DNA of 47,907 bases from Paracoccaceae bacterium (GCA_028284605.1 JANQRL010000001.1:1-47907), one strand, 5' to 3'; positions 16,577 to 25,770 are shown, numbered from the stretch's first letter. Notes: a model not told the origin generated them from the sequence alone. Numbers and translations are program-made.

Positions 16577-17556
16577 GTGGCGCGGCTGGCGATCGGGCTG
16601 TCTGTGGTCGTGCTGACGCTGTTCCTCGCGGCGCTGACCCTGGGGCCCGCACCGATTGGGCCGGGGGAGAGCCTGCGGGCCCTGGTCGTGGGGGATGCCG
16701 GGCCGCTGAGCCTGGTGATGCGGGAGATCCGGCTGCCTCGTGCGCTCTTGGCGATCATGGTCGGGGCGAGCCTCGGCCTCGCCGGGGCCGCGATGCAGGG
16801 CTATCTGCGCAATCCGCTGGCCGATCCGGGGCTCATTGGGGTGTCGGGTTCGGCGGCGCTCGGCGCGGTGCTGGCGATCCAGACCGGGATCGCGGCGACG
16901 GTGCCTCTGGGCTTGCCGTTCATGGCCTTGGCGGGGGCTTTGGTCGGTGTGGGGCTGGTGTTGACACTGGCCGGGCCGCGGGGCTCGTCGCTGACGCTGA
17001 TCCTTGCCGGGATCGCGATTTCGGCTCTCGCCGGCGCGCTGACCTCGCTGGTGCTGAACCTCTCGCCCAACCCCTTCGCGGCAAACGAGATCGTGTTCTG
17101 GATGATGGGGTCGCTCGCCGACCGGTCCATGGTCCATGTCGCCCTCGCCCTGCCGCTCATGCTGCTGGGCGGGCTGATGCTGGCGAGCCTGGGGCGGGGT
17201 TTGAATGCGCTGACCCTGGGCGAGGATGCGGCGGAGGCGATGGGGATCGGCCTGATGCGGCTGCGTCTGGTGCTGGTCTTTGGAACCGCAGCGGTGGTGG
17301 GGGCGGCGACGGCGGTGGCTGGCGTCGTGGGCTTCGTCGGGCTCGTGGTGCCGCATATCCTGCGCGGCTTCGTGGGCGCCCGGCCGGGAGCGCTGCTCTG
17401 GGCCTCGGCGCTCGGCGGGGCGGCGATGGTGCTGGCGGCGGATATCGCCGTGCGGGTGGTGCTGCCGGACCGCGACCTGAAGCTCGGGGTGCTGACGGCG
17501 CTCGTCGGCGCGCCGCTCTTCCTGCATCTGATCTACCGGACCCGGAGGGAGATGGC

Positions 17557-17560
<4 letters not shown>
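16577..17560 (+). CDS. btuC: Vitamin B12 ABC transporter permease BtuC
   Basis: The 327-residue protein of the FecCD/BtuC permease family has about ten membrane segments. Family motifs include GASLGLAGAAMQGYLRNPLADPGLIGVS, the ALG-rich transport path, and the ATP-binding-protein contact loop VVGFVGLVVPHILR. As a dimer it forms the inner-membrane channel. GTG 16577 starts 3 nt after the btuF stop; the end overlaps btuD by ATGA. Iron-siderophore permeases look similar; the riboswitch at the operon head favours B12. Confidence 0.88.
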
Positions 17561-18315
<755 letters not shown>

Positions 18316-18330
18316 GACGGGGCGCGCGGG

Positions 18331-19137
18331 TTACTTGCGGCTCTCCAGCCGCTCCTCGATCGCTTCGAGCCGGCGCAGCACCTCGTCGCGGTAGCTGTCG
18401 GTGGCGGCGTTCGATTCCTCGGCATGGGCGTCCTGCATCGAGTTCACGATCAGGCCGACGAGGAGGTTCACCACGGCGAAGGTGGTCACCATGATGAACG
18501 GTACGAAGAAGGCCCAGGCCTGAGGCCAGATCTCCATCACCGGGCGGACGATGCCCATCGACCAGCTTTCCAGCGTCATGATCTGGAAGAGCGAATAGGC
18601 CGAGCGGCCGAGGGTGCCGAACCATTCCTGCATCAGCGCCACCTGTGCGGGCGAGCAATCCGGGCAGGACATGCCGAAGAGCTTCGTCGCCATCACCGCG
18701 CCGATATAGAAGATCAGCGCCATCAGGACGAAGACCGAGCCCATGCCGGGGAGCGCGGTCACGAAGCCCTCCACCACCCGGCGCAGGCGCGGCGCGGCCG
18801 AGATGACGCGCAGCACGCGGAGGATGCGCAGGGCGCGGAGCACCGAGAGCCCCTCGCTCGTGGGCATCAGGGCGATGGCGACGATGGCGAAGTCGAAGAG
18901 GTTCCAGCCGGAGCGGAAGAAGCGCCCGCGATGGGCGAAGATCTTCGCCGCGATCTCGACCACGAAGATGCCGAGGCAGAGGCGGTCGAGCGCGATCAGG
19001 AGCGGGCCGGCCGCCGCCATGGCCCTCTCCGAGGTCTCGAAGCCCAGGACCACGGCGTTGAACAGGATTACCGCCACGATGGCGTTCTGCACCGAGGGGC
19101 GCTCGAGGAAGCGGGCCGTCTTTTCGCGCAGGGTCAT
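18331..19137 (-). CDS. Bacterial voltage-gated sodium channel (NaChBac/NavAb type)
   Basis: The 268-residue six-transmembrane subunit is expected to form a homotetrameric channel. S1 starts VQNAIVAVILFNAVVLGFE. S4 carries four arginines at three-residue steps (R101, R104, R107, R110). The pore loop has the selectivity filter TLESWSM at residues 188-194, the same heptapeptide as NavAb, predicting Na+ selectivity. S6 is FFVPFIMVTTFAVVNLLVGL, followed by a C-terminal acidic helix and coiled coil (DEVLRRLEAIEERLE). ATG 19137 gives a length close to NavAb (267); 50 further upstream codons are Pro/Arg-rich and unlikely. With the Mrp antiporter at 33.3 kb it suggests a sodium-based physiology. Confidence 0.93.
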   Translation of the reverse strand: MTLREKTARFLERPSVQNAIVAVILFNAVVLGFETSERAMAAAGPLLIALDRLCLGIFVVEIAAKIFAHRGRFFRSGWNLFDFAIVAIALMPTSEGLSVLRALRILRVLRVISAAPRLRRVVEGFVTALPGMGSVFVLMALIFYIGAVMATKLFGMSCPDCSPAQVALMQEWFGTLGRSAYSLFQIMTLESWSMGIVRPVMEIWPQAWAFFVPFIMVTTFAVVNLLVGLIVNSMQDAHAEESNAATDSYRDEVLRRLEAIEERLESRK

Positions 19138-19311
19138 CGGCGTCTCCGGAACCGGTTCCGCCCCATATGGTCTTGTTGCCGCGCTGCGGCAAGCGCGGGG
19201 TGACAGTGCGGTAGGGCGGTGTGGCGGCGCGGACGCTTCGGGCCCGCCGCCTCGTTTCGTGCCGCGTGGCCCCGACGGCCAAGGCACGGGACCAGTCGGC
19301 GGGGTTGGGGG

Positions 19312-19403
19312 ACGGCCCGTCGACGGGCCGTTCTGACGCGCTTGCGCAAGCGCGTTGGAAAGCGCCGCCTGCGGCGCTTCAGCAAGGCGCGTCGACGCGC
19401 CTT
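19312..19403. repeat. Array of four 20-bp palindromes at a 24-bp period
   Basis: The units are 19312-19331 (centre GTCGAC, identical to 2-21), 19336-19355 (ACGCGCTTGCGCAAGCGCGT), 19360-19379 (9-bp arms AAGCGCCGC/GCGGCGCTT around CT) and 19384-19403 (AAGGCGCGTCGACGCGCCTT). Three are perfect palindromes. The spacers are all 4 bp, so the unit starts are exactly 24 bp apart. It lies in the 289-bp gap between the epimerase stop and the sodium channel start. No U-tracts are present. Confidence 0.85.
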
Positions 19404-19426
19404 TGCCGCCCGGGCCGCCGCGGCGT

Positions 19427-20269
19427 CTATTCCGCGGTCAGGAGAGCCGCCAGACCGGTGCGGTAGTCCGGGTACTCGAGCGTGACGCCAAGCTCGTCCT
19501 TGATGCGGTCGTTCCGCACCTTCTTGCTCTCGGCGTAGAAACTCCTCGCCATTGGCGAGAGCTCCGCCTCCTCGAATGGGATTTCCGGCGGCAGGGGTAG
19601 GCCGAGCAGTTCTGCGGCATGGGCGATGACGTCCTGCGGCGGGGCCGGCTCGTTATCGCAGACATTGTAGATCGCGCCCGGGTTCGGGCGGGCGATGGAG
19701 GCGGCCAGCACCCGGGCGATGTCGTCGACATGGGTGCGGGAGAAGACCTGGCCCGGCTTCACGATCCGCCGGGCGGTGCCGGCGCGGACCTTGGCGAAGG
19801 GGCCGCGGCCCGGCCCGTAGATGCCGGCGAGGCGGAAGATGTGGAGCGGCAGGCCGAGCGCCTGCCAGGCGGCCTCCGCATCGACGCGCATCTGGCCGCG
19901 CCGTGTGGCGGGGCGTAGGGGCGTGGTCTCGTCCACCCAGCCGCCACCATGATCGCCGTAGACTCCGGTGGTGGAGAGGTAGCCGGCCCACTGGACCTGC
20001 CCGGCGCGGGCGGCGAGGTCCGCCCCGAAGGCGTGCAGCACCGGATCGCCCTCCGCCCCCGGGGCGACGGAGGTCAGGATGTGGGTGGCGGCATCGAGGG
20101 CCGGGAGGGGATCGTCCCCCGGCCAGATCAGCGGCTCCACGCCCTCGGCGCGCAGGGCCTCGGCCTTTTCCGCGCTGCGCGTGGTGCCGATCACGCGCCA
20201 GCCGGGCAGCAGGTGGGTCAGCGCCCGGGCGCTGTAGCCATGGCCGAAGGAAAGGAGGGTGCCGGTCAT
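19427..20269 (-). CDS. NAD(P)-dependent epimerase/SDR family protein (YeeZ-like)
   Basis: The 280-residue atypical extended short-chain dehydrogenase. The N-terminal LLSFGHGYSARALTHLL replaces the usual GxxGxxG Rossmann motif, as in the YeeZ subgroup. YLSTTGVYGDHGG contains the Ser/Tyr region, and FRLAGIYGPGR and SRTHVDDIARVL are typical SDR nucleotide-sugar-epimerase-like segments. The substrate is not known. The start ATG at 20269 has no strong ribosome site. It is divergent from amn. The palindrome array lies 24 nt beyond its stop. Confidence 0.82.
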   Translation of the reverse strand: MTGTLLSFGHGYSARALTHLLPGWRVIGTTRSAEKAEALRAEGVEPLIWPGDDPLPALDAATHILTSVAPGAEGDPVLHAFGADLAARAGQVQWAGYLSTTGVYGDHGGGWVDETTPLRPATRRGQMRVDAEAAWQALGLPLHIFRLAGIYGPGRGPFAKVRAGTARRIVKPGQVFSRTHVDDIARVLAASIARPNPGAIYNVCDNEPAPPQDVIAHAAELLGLPLPPEIPFEEAELSPMARSFYAESKKVRNDRIKDELGVTLEYPDYRTGLAALLTAE

Positions 20270-20388
20270 CGCCGGCGACGGTGCGCCCTCCGCCTCGGCT
20301 TGGCAAGGCGGTTGTCTTGCGCCTGTCGCGGACCCGTGCGATTGAAGCCAATGGTCAGCCAGCCCCCCGACAGACCGGACCCGCGCGG

Positions 20389-21870
20389 ATGAATGCCGAT
20401 GCCCAGATATCGGTGATCAGCCCCGATGTGCCGGGCCATGAGCCGTTTCGCGATGCGGAGGCCGCCGTTGCGCGGCTGACCGCGCTCTACGAGACCGGGG
20501 TCCGGTTTCTCTGCGAGAAATTCGCCGGCTGCGTGACCGGGTCGAAGCCGGCGGCGCGCTACCGGGCCTTCTACCCCGAGGTGCGTATCCGCACGACAAG
20601 TTTTGCCAGCATCGACACACGGCTCTCCTTCGGCCATGTCTCCGAACCCGGCAGCTATGCCACGACGATCACCCGGCCCGACCTTTTTGCCAATTACCTG
20701 CGCCAGCAGATCGGGCTCCTGATCCAGAACCACGACATGGCGGTGGAGATCGGCGCCTCGATGACGCCGATGCCGGTGCATTTCGCTGTGGCCAACGACC
20801 GGGACCTGACCGTGCCGCAGGAAGGCGCGATGGCGTTCACCCTGCGCGACGTGTTCGATGTGCCGGACCTCTCGACGACGCACGACGATATCGTCAACGG
20901 CTACGGCTTCACCTACCCCGACGGCGCGCACCCGCTGGCGCCCTTCACCGCCCAGCGGATCGATTACTCCCTGGCCCGGCTCAGCCATTATACGGCGACC
21001 GAGGCCGATCATTTCCAGAACCACGTCCTCTTCACGAACTACCAGTTCTATGTCGAGGAGTTCGAAGGCTATGCGCGTCAGGTCCTCGGCGATCCGGAGA
21101 GCGGCTATTGCGCCTTTGTCGGGCCGGGGAATGACGAGATCACCGATCCGGGCGCGCCGATGCGCCCGCCGGCGAAGCTGCCGCAGATGCCGACCTACCA
21201 CCTGAAACGCGCCGATGGGGCGGGGATCACGCTGGTCAATATCGGGGTCGGGCCCTCGAATGCGAAGACGGCGACCGACCATATCGCGGTGCTGCGCCCC
21301 CATGCCTGGCTGATGGTGGGGCATTGTGCGGGGCTCAGGAACTCCCAGCGGCTCGGGGATTTCGTGCTGGCCCATGCCTATCTCCGCGAGGACCACGTGC
21401 TCGACGACGACCTGCCGGTCTGGATGCCGATCCCGGCCCTGGCGGAGATTCAGATCGCGCTGGAACAGGCGGTGGCGCAGGTCACCGAACTGGAGGGCTA
21501 TGAGCTCAAGCGGATCATGCGGACCGGCACAGTGGCCACCATCGACAACCGCAACTGGGAGCTGCGCGACCAGTCCGGTCCGGTGCAAAGGCTGAGCCAG
21601 AGCCGGGCCATCGGGCTCGACATGGAGAGCGCGACCATCGCGGCCAACGGCTTCCGCTTCCGGGTGCCTTACGGGACGCTCCTTTGCGTCTCCGACAAGC
21701 CGCTCCATGGCGAGCTGAAGCTGCCCGGGATGGCCTCGAACTTCTACAAGACCCAGGTCGGACGGCACCTGATGATCGGGATCAGGGCGATGGAACGCCT
21801 CCGCGACATGCCGCTCGAACGCATCCACAGCCGGAAACTCAGGAGCTTCGAGGAGACGGCATTTCTGTGA
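20389..21870 (+). CDS. amn: AMP nucleosidase
   Basis: Amn hydrolyses AMP to adenine and ribose-5-phosphate and helps balance the adenylate pool. The 493-residue product has the family's N-terminal domain (through about residue 170) and a nucleoside-phosphorylase-like catalytic domain. The latter carries VNIGVGPSNAKTATDHIAVL, WLMVGHCAGLRNSQ, IGLDMESATIAANGFRF and LLCVSDKPLHGELK. The Met-Glu-Ser segment and the late Asp are the phosphorylase-fold nucleobase site. I chose ATG 20389 because the conserved N-terminus starts there; about 160 upstream codons of open frame are the reverse of the epimerase gene. A weak TTGCGC-17-GATTGA promoter is possible near 20315. Confidence 0.93.
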   Translation: MNADAQISVISPDVPGHEPFRDAEAAVARLTALYETGVRFLCEKFAGCVTGSKPAARYRAFYPEVRIRTTSFASIDTRLSFGHVSEPGSYATTITRPDLFANYLRQQIGLLIQNHDMAVEIGASMTPMPVHFAVANDRDLTVPQEGAMAFTLRDVFDVPDLSTTHDDIVNGYGFTYPDGAHPLAPFTAQRIDYSLARLSHYTATEADHFQNHVLFTNYQFYVEEFEGYARQVLGDPESGYCAFVGPGNDEITDPGAPMRPPAKLPQMPTYHLKRADGAGITLVNIGVGPSNAKTATDHIAVLRPHAWLMVGHCAGLRNSQRLGDFVLAHAYLREDHVLDDDLPVWMPIPALAEIQIALEQAVAQVTELEGYELKRIMRTGTVATIDNRNWELRDQSGPVQRLSQSRAIGLDMESATIAANGFRFRVPYGTLLCVSDKPLHGELKLPGMASNFYKTQVGRHLMIGIRAMERLRDMPLERIHSRKLRSFEETAFL

Positions 21871-21923
21871 GTTTCTGCACAGAGACCCTTGACGGCCCGG
21901 GCTGATTTGCGCGCTCTGGCGCG

Positions 21924-23552
21924 GTGGAGAGTGTCATCCTTGTTATCTTCGGCGGTCTGGCCTTTGCCGGGCTGACCACCGACGCCACGCCGGTCTGGCT
22001 CGATCTCGCGGGTCTCGGCCTCGTGCTCTGCACCGCGTTCGCCCATCTGGAACTGGAAAAGCCCAAGCGGCGCCCGGCCGTGATCGCGGAGTTTCGGGGG
22101 AACGCGGCGCCCTACCGGCGGCGGCTGGGGCGGCTGCTTGTCGCGTTGCGGCGACGGCTCCGACCGCCGCTTGTTGCCGAGAACGACGATCTGACCGAAC
22201 CCGCCGCGCCCAGCGAAGCGGCCGCGAGACGGACGGCTCGGAACCCGTTCGGCTGGATCCTGCTCGATTTCGCGCTTCGGCTTGCCGTCGCCTATCCGGT
22301 GGTCTCATTGTTGGTGCAGTGGATTGCCGATGGGGAAGGTCGGCTCGGGACAGCGACCCTGCTGCCGGCCTGGCAAAGCTGGACGGAGCCCGTCGCGGCG
22401 ATTTGCGTCCTTGTGGCACTCCTCGTTGAGCCGACATTGTACACTTGGTTGACAACACGCCGGCAAGAATTCTTCCGAAGGTTTGCCGGCGTGTTGTCAT
22501 GGGTGCCAGGCGCAGTCGCATTCGCATTCGCATTCGCATTCGCAGTCGCAGTCGCAGTCGCATTCGCAGTCGCAGTCGCAGGCGCAGTCGCATTCGCATT
22601 CGCAGTCGCAGGCGCATTCGCAGTCGCATTCGCATTCGCATTCGCATTCGCATTCGCATTCGCATTCGCAGTCGCATTCGCATTCGCATTCGCAGTCGCA
22701 GGCGCATTCGCAGTCGCATTCGCATTCGCAGTCGCATTCGCAGTCGCATTCCTGGTCAGAAGGGACCGTCCCGCGCTCGGCTATGTGCTGTTGACATTCC
22801 TCTCCCTGGGGATTGTTGCTACCACGCTCGTTGCTCTGGGCGCCGAACGGCTGACCGAGCAATCCGCGACGTTTCTGCTCTTCGTCGGCATACTCCCGGT
22901 CATCAACGGGCTCTTCGACTTCCTCTCCTACGGGGTGACGCGCCTGCTCCTGGAGGCCGGATATCGGCTACGCGGCGCGTGGCCGGTCGTTCTCGGGGTT
23001 GTCGATCTCTGCTTCGCGCTGATCGTTTTCACGCTGCTGGGCGCGACACTGGTCTGTGTCGTGGCGGTCGTGAATGCGCTGGCGGGCGGTCCCGTTTTCG
23101 ATCTCGGCCCGGTCTTCGCCGATCTTCGGGCGCCGGTGCCGGAGGGGGTGCCGTGGTGGTCGACCGCTCGGGGCGATTATGGCTGGCTCTACTTCATGCT
23201 GTTCTCGACCCTGATCCCGACCCTGCTGCATGCGGCCTTCGCCGCGTTCAGCCTCTATCGTTGGGTGCCGGGTGTCCTGCGGCGCCCGCTGGTCGGCGCG
23301 ATCGAGCGGATGGACCAGAGCCCCTATGTCGAGTTCGGCGCGAAGGTCGGCCTTGGGCTGGCGCGGGGCGCGGCGCTGGCGCTTCCGCTTGCGGTGCTCT
23401 GGGGGCTTGCGCAGGGCATCCTGCACGTCGCCCCGCTGGCCGGCGCGACCTACCTGCAGCTCTTTGAGTCGCTCGCCCTTTGGCTGGATCAGATCGAGGA
23501 AATCGGTCCGGGCTACATCTCCGAGGAGTGGGTCACGGGGGTGGAAGTCTAG
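21924..23552 (+). CDS. Multi-pass membrane protein with an (Ala-Phe/Val/Gly)40 repeat
   Basis: The 542-residue product is of unknown function. It opens with hydrophobic segments (VILVIFGGLAFAGL, LAGLGLVLCTAFAHL), then an Arg-rich cytoplasmic stretch and further membrane segments. Codons from 22512 to 22751 encode 80 residues of strictly alternating Ala with Phe (23), Val (14) or Gly (3). After the repeat come several more membrane helices and an acidic end. The hexamer unit keeps frame, so copy-number changes would lengthen or shorten the hydrophobic stretch without breaking the gene. The start is GTG 21924. The flanking sequence is non-repetitive and coherent in this frame, which supports a real gene. 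Confidence 0.7.
   Translation: MESVILVIFGGLAFAGLTTDATPVWLDLAGLGLVLCTAFAHLELEKPKRRPAVIAEFRGNAAPYRRRLGRLLVALRRRLRPPLVAENDDLTEPAAPSEAAARRTARNPFGWILLDFALRLAVAYPVVSLLVQWIADGEGRLGTATLLPAWQSWTEPVAAICVLVALLVEPTLYTWLTTRRQEFFRRFAGVLSWVPGAVAFAFAFAFAVAVAVAFAVAVAGAVAFAFAVAGAFAVAFAFAFAFAFAFAFAVAFAFAFAVAGAFAVAFAFAVAFAVAFLVRRDRPALGYVLLTFLSLGIVATTLVALGAERLTEQSATFLLFVGILPVINGLFDFLSYGVTRLLLEAGYRLRGAWPVVLGVVDLCFALIVFTLLGATLVCVVAVVNALAGGPVFDLGPVFADLRAPVPEGVPWWSTARGDYGWLYFMLFSTLIPTLLHAAFAAFSLYRWVPGVLRRPLVGAIERMDQSPYVEFGAKVGLGLARGAALALPLAVLWGLAQGILHVAPLAGATYLQLFESLALWLDQIEEIGPGYISEEWVTGVEV
22450..22499. repeat. Perfect 17-bp inverted repeat inside the repeat-protein gene
   Basis: TGACAACACGCCGGCAA (22450-22466) and its exact reverse complement TTGCCGGCGTGTTGTCA (22483-22499) flank a 16-base loop. 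The right arm ends 12 bp before the hexanucleotide array. The arms are coding (TTRRQEFF... to FAGVLS) and cannot be explained by protein constraint alone. Confidence 0.9.
22512..22751 (+). repeat. Hexanucleotide microsatellite, 40 units (GCATTC/GCAGTC/GCAGGC)
   Basis: There are 240 bp in exactly 40 hexamers: 23 GCATTC, 14 GCAGTC and 3 GCAGGC. A run of seven identical GCATTC units lies in the middle. The six-unit block Val-Gly-Phe-Val-Phe-Phe occurs twice (units 16-21 and 31-36), which indicates segmental duplication. All six frames are open here because the unit contains no stop on either strand. Confidence 0.97.
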
Positions 23553-23634
23553 CGGCACCGGGTCGAATTTGCGGAAAATCGGCCGAAACGCCCAAAAAAC
23601 TGGGGTTCTGGCGCGTCAAATTGCACACTATCCG

Positions 23635-23663
23635 TTGTGCGGCACCACAACATGACGTTAAAT
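23635..23663 (+). promoter_or_regulatory. Promoter of the HU gene
   Basis: TTGTGC (23635-23640), 17 bases, then TTAAAT (23658-23663) lie 47 nt before the HU start codon. GCACA/TGTGC flanks the -35 region as a short inverted repeat. This is an AT-rich patch in a GC-rich genome. Confidence 0.5.
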
Positions 23664-23710
23664 ACAGCCTTACGAGGCCCAAGACATCGGGCAGATGAGG
23701 AGACAACAAC

Positions 23711-24001
23711 ATGGCCAACAAACCCATGACCAAGACCCAGTTGGTGGCCGCTCTGGCCGACGAAATGGGCAGCGACAAGAAATCCGCGGGCGCGGCGCTC
23801 GACGCGATCACCGGGATCATCACCAAGGAGGTGTCCGGCGGCGGTGCCGTGACCCTGCCCGGCGTCGGCAAGATCTATTGCCGTGAGCGTCCCGCCCGCA
23901 TGGTGCGCAACCCCGCCACCGGCGAGCAGATCCATAAGGATGCCGACAAGGTGGTCAAGATGACCATCGCCAAGGCGCTGAAGGACAGCGTGAACGGCTA
24001 A
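23711..24001 (+). CDS. hup: DNA-binding protein HU
   Basis: The 96-residue nucleoid protein has the HU/IHF fold: N-terminal dimerising helices (MTKTQLVAALADEMGSDKKSAGAALDAI), the beta-arm region VTLPGVGKIYCRERPARMVRNPATGEQI with the arm-tip Asn-Pro that kinks DNA, and a final helix VVKMTIAKALKD. It bends and compacts DNA. ATG 23711 follows GAGGAG. It is a single-gene unit with its own promoter and terminator. The arm RNPATGEQ matches HU rather than IHF. Confidence 0.93.
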   Translation: MANKPMTKTQLVAALADEMGSDKKSAGAALDAITGIITKEVSGGGAVTLPGVGKIYCRERPARMVRNPATGEQIHKDADKVVKMTIAKALKDSVNG

Positions 24002-24024
24002 GCGCCGGATCACCCTAAGGATCG

Positions 24025-24053
24025 GGGCCGCCTTCGGGCGGCCCTTTTCATTT
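24025..24053 (+). terminator. Intrinsic terminator after hup
   Basis: GGGCCGCC-TTCG-GGCGGCCC is an 8-bp perfect stem with a UUCG-type tetraloop. It is followed by TTTTCATTT. It starts 24 nt after the HU stop. Confidence 0.95.
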
Positions 24054-24109
24054 CACCGCCTTCCGCCTCTGCGGGGCGCCTGTTAGGCAGCCTGGGAAAG
24101 GGGGCGGGT

Positions 24110-24985
24110 TTGGATTTTCGGGCGATCCTGGCGGGCGTGGTCTTTGCGCTGATGTGGGCCTCGGCCTTTACCTCGGCGCGGATCATCGTGACCTATGCGC
24201 CGCCGCTGACCGCGCTGGCGATCCGGTTCCTGATCTCCGGGCTCGCCGGCGTGCTGATCGCCCGGGCGCTGGGCCAGTCCTGGCACCTGACCCGGACCCA
24301 GTGGATCGCGACGATTGTCTTCGGCCTGTGCCAGAACGGGCTCTATCTGGGGCTCAATTTCGTGGCGATGCAGAGTGTGGAGGCGTCGCTCGCGGCGATC
24401 ATCGCCTCGACCATGCCGCTTCTCGTCGCTGTGGCGACCTGGGCCGCCATGGGCGACCGGCTGTCGGTGCTGGGGATCGCGGGGCTCTTGGCGGGGTTCG
24501 TCGGCGTGGCGCTGATCATGGGGGCGCGGCTTCAGGGCGGGGCGGATCTCTATGGCGTGGTGCTCTGCGTGCTCGGGGTGATCTCGCTGGCCGCGGCCAC
24601 GCTGGCGGTGCGCGGGGCCTCCTCCGGCGGCAATTTCCTGATGATCGTGGGCTTGCAGATGCTGATCGGGAGCGCCGCGCTCTGGGTGCCGGCCCTGGCC
24701 TTCGAGACATTCGAGGTGACCTGGACCTGGCAGCTCATCGCCGCCTTCATTTACACCATGATCGTGCCGGGGCTCGTGGCCACCCTGGTCTGGTTCTGGC
24801 TGGTCAACCGGATCGGGGCGGTGCGGGCCGCCGTCTACCACTTCCTCACCCCGTTCTTCGGGGTCGCGACGGCGGCGGTGTTGCTGGGCGAGGCGCTCGG
24901 GCCCCTCGATATTCTGGGCGTCACGGTGATCGCCTTCGGCATCCTCGCGGTGCAGCTCTCGAAACAAAAGGCCACGGGGAGTTGA
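24110..24985 (+). CDS. EamA/DMT-superfamily transporter
   Basis: The 291-residue, ten-segment inner-membrane protein has two EamA repeats: FALMWASAFTSARIIVTYAPPLTALAIRFLI early, and VRAAVYHFLTPFFGVATAAVLLGE in the second half. It resembles RhaT/YdcZ-like exporters of small metabolites; the substrate is unknown. The start is TTG 24110 with GGGAAAGGGGG just upstream. It follows the hup terminator, so it has its own transcript. It ends 59 nt before the CcdA-like gene. Confidence 0.88.
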   Translation: MDFRAILAGVVFALMWASAFTSARIIVTYAPPLTALAIRFLISGLAGVLIARALGQSWHLTRTQWIATIVFGLCQNGLYLGLNFVAMQSVEASLAAIIASTMPLLVAVATWAAMGDRLSVLGIAGLLAGFVGVALIMGARLQGGADLYGVVLCVLGVISLAAATLAVRGASSGGNFLMIVGLQMLIGSAALWVPALAFETFEVTWTWQLIAAFIYTMIVPGLVATLVWFWLVNRIGAVRAAVYHFLTPFFGVATAAVLLGEALGPLDILGVTVIAFGILAVQLSKQKATGS

Positions 24986-25044
24986 AGCCTCGGGCCCGGA
25001 TTGTTGGGTGACAAGGCGCCGGGCGGCGGGGCAGGGTCCGCGCG

Positions 25045-25758
25045 ATGGATCTGATCTTCGGATACCTCGCGGGCGTCCTGACGCTGATCAACCCGTGCAT
25101 CCTGCCGGTGCTGCCCATCGTGCTGGCGAGCGCCCTACAGGTGAGCCGGAGCGGGCCTCTGGCGCTCTGTGCCGGGCTTTGCCTCTCCTTCGTGACCTTC
25201 GGGGTCGGGATCACCGCGTTTGGCCGGGCCATCGGGCTGACCGCCGACGAGCTGGCCTTCGGCGGGGCGCTGGTGATGGTGGGTTTCGGGGTGATCCTCC
25301 TGGTGCCGCGGGCCGCGAGCGGGTTTGCGCTCGCCACGGGCGGCATGGCCTCGGCCGCCGATGCGCGCCTCGACGAGGTCGACCGGACCGGGCTCCGGGG
25401 CCAGTTCCTGGCCGGGGTGCTGCTCGGGGCCGTTTGGGTGCCCTGTGTCGGCCCGACTTTGGGCGGCGCCATCGCGCTGGCCTCGACCGGGCAGAGCCTG
25501 GGCTGGGCTGCGGCGATCATGGGGGCCTTCGCGCTCGGGCTCTCCACGATCATTCTGGCGCTCGCCTATGGCGCGCAGAGCGCGATCCGGGCGCGACGCG
25601 ACGCGCTGCGCACCATCGCCGCCAAGGCGCGGCCCGCCATGGGCGTGATCTTCATCCTGACCGGGCTGGCGCTCGCCTTCGGTCTGCACAAAACCGCCGA
25701 GATCTGGCTCCTCGACCGGATGCCGATCTGGCTTCAGGACCTGTCCATTCGCTTCTGA
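25045..25758 (+). CDS. CcdA/DsbD-family thiol-disulfide membrane carrier
   Basis: The 237-residue protein with about six membrane segments has the two redox-cysteine motifs of the CcdA/DsbD transmembrane domain: INPCILPVLP in the first segment and VPCVGPTLGG in the fourth. Such proteins carry electrons from cytoplasmic thioredoxin to periplasmic thiol proteins, for cytochrome c assembly or disulfide reduction. The next gene, a periplasmic thioredoxin 12 nt downstream, is the likely acceptor. No cytochrome c assembly genes are nearby, so the final client is not known. Confidence 0.85.
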   Translation: MDLIFGYLAGVLTLINPCILPVLPIVLASALQVSRSGPLALCAGLCLSFVTFGVGITAFGRAIGLTADELAFGGALVMVGFGVILLVPRAASGFALATGGMASAADARLDEVDRTGLRGQFLAGVLLGAVWVPCVGPTLGGAIALASTGQSLGWAAAIMGAFALGLSTIILALAYGAQSAIRARRDALRTIAAKARPAMGVIFILTGLALAFGLHKTAEIWLLDRMPIWLQDLSIRF

Positions 25759-25770
25759 GGAGATACCGAG

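Noticed and set aside
19312-19403. Possible CRISPR array
   Set aside because: Units are self-palindromes of different sequence with 4-bp spacers, and no cas gene is near.
22445-23467. Arg-Ile/Arg-Ser repeat protein and other products from the alternative frames of the hexamer array
   Set aside because: The hexamer has no stop in any frame, so all frames are open. Only the Ala-Phe frame joins coherent membrane-protein sequence on both sides.
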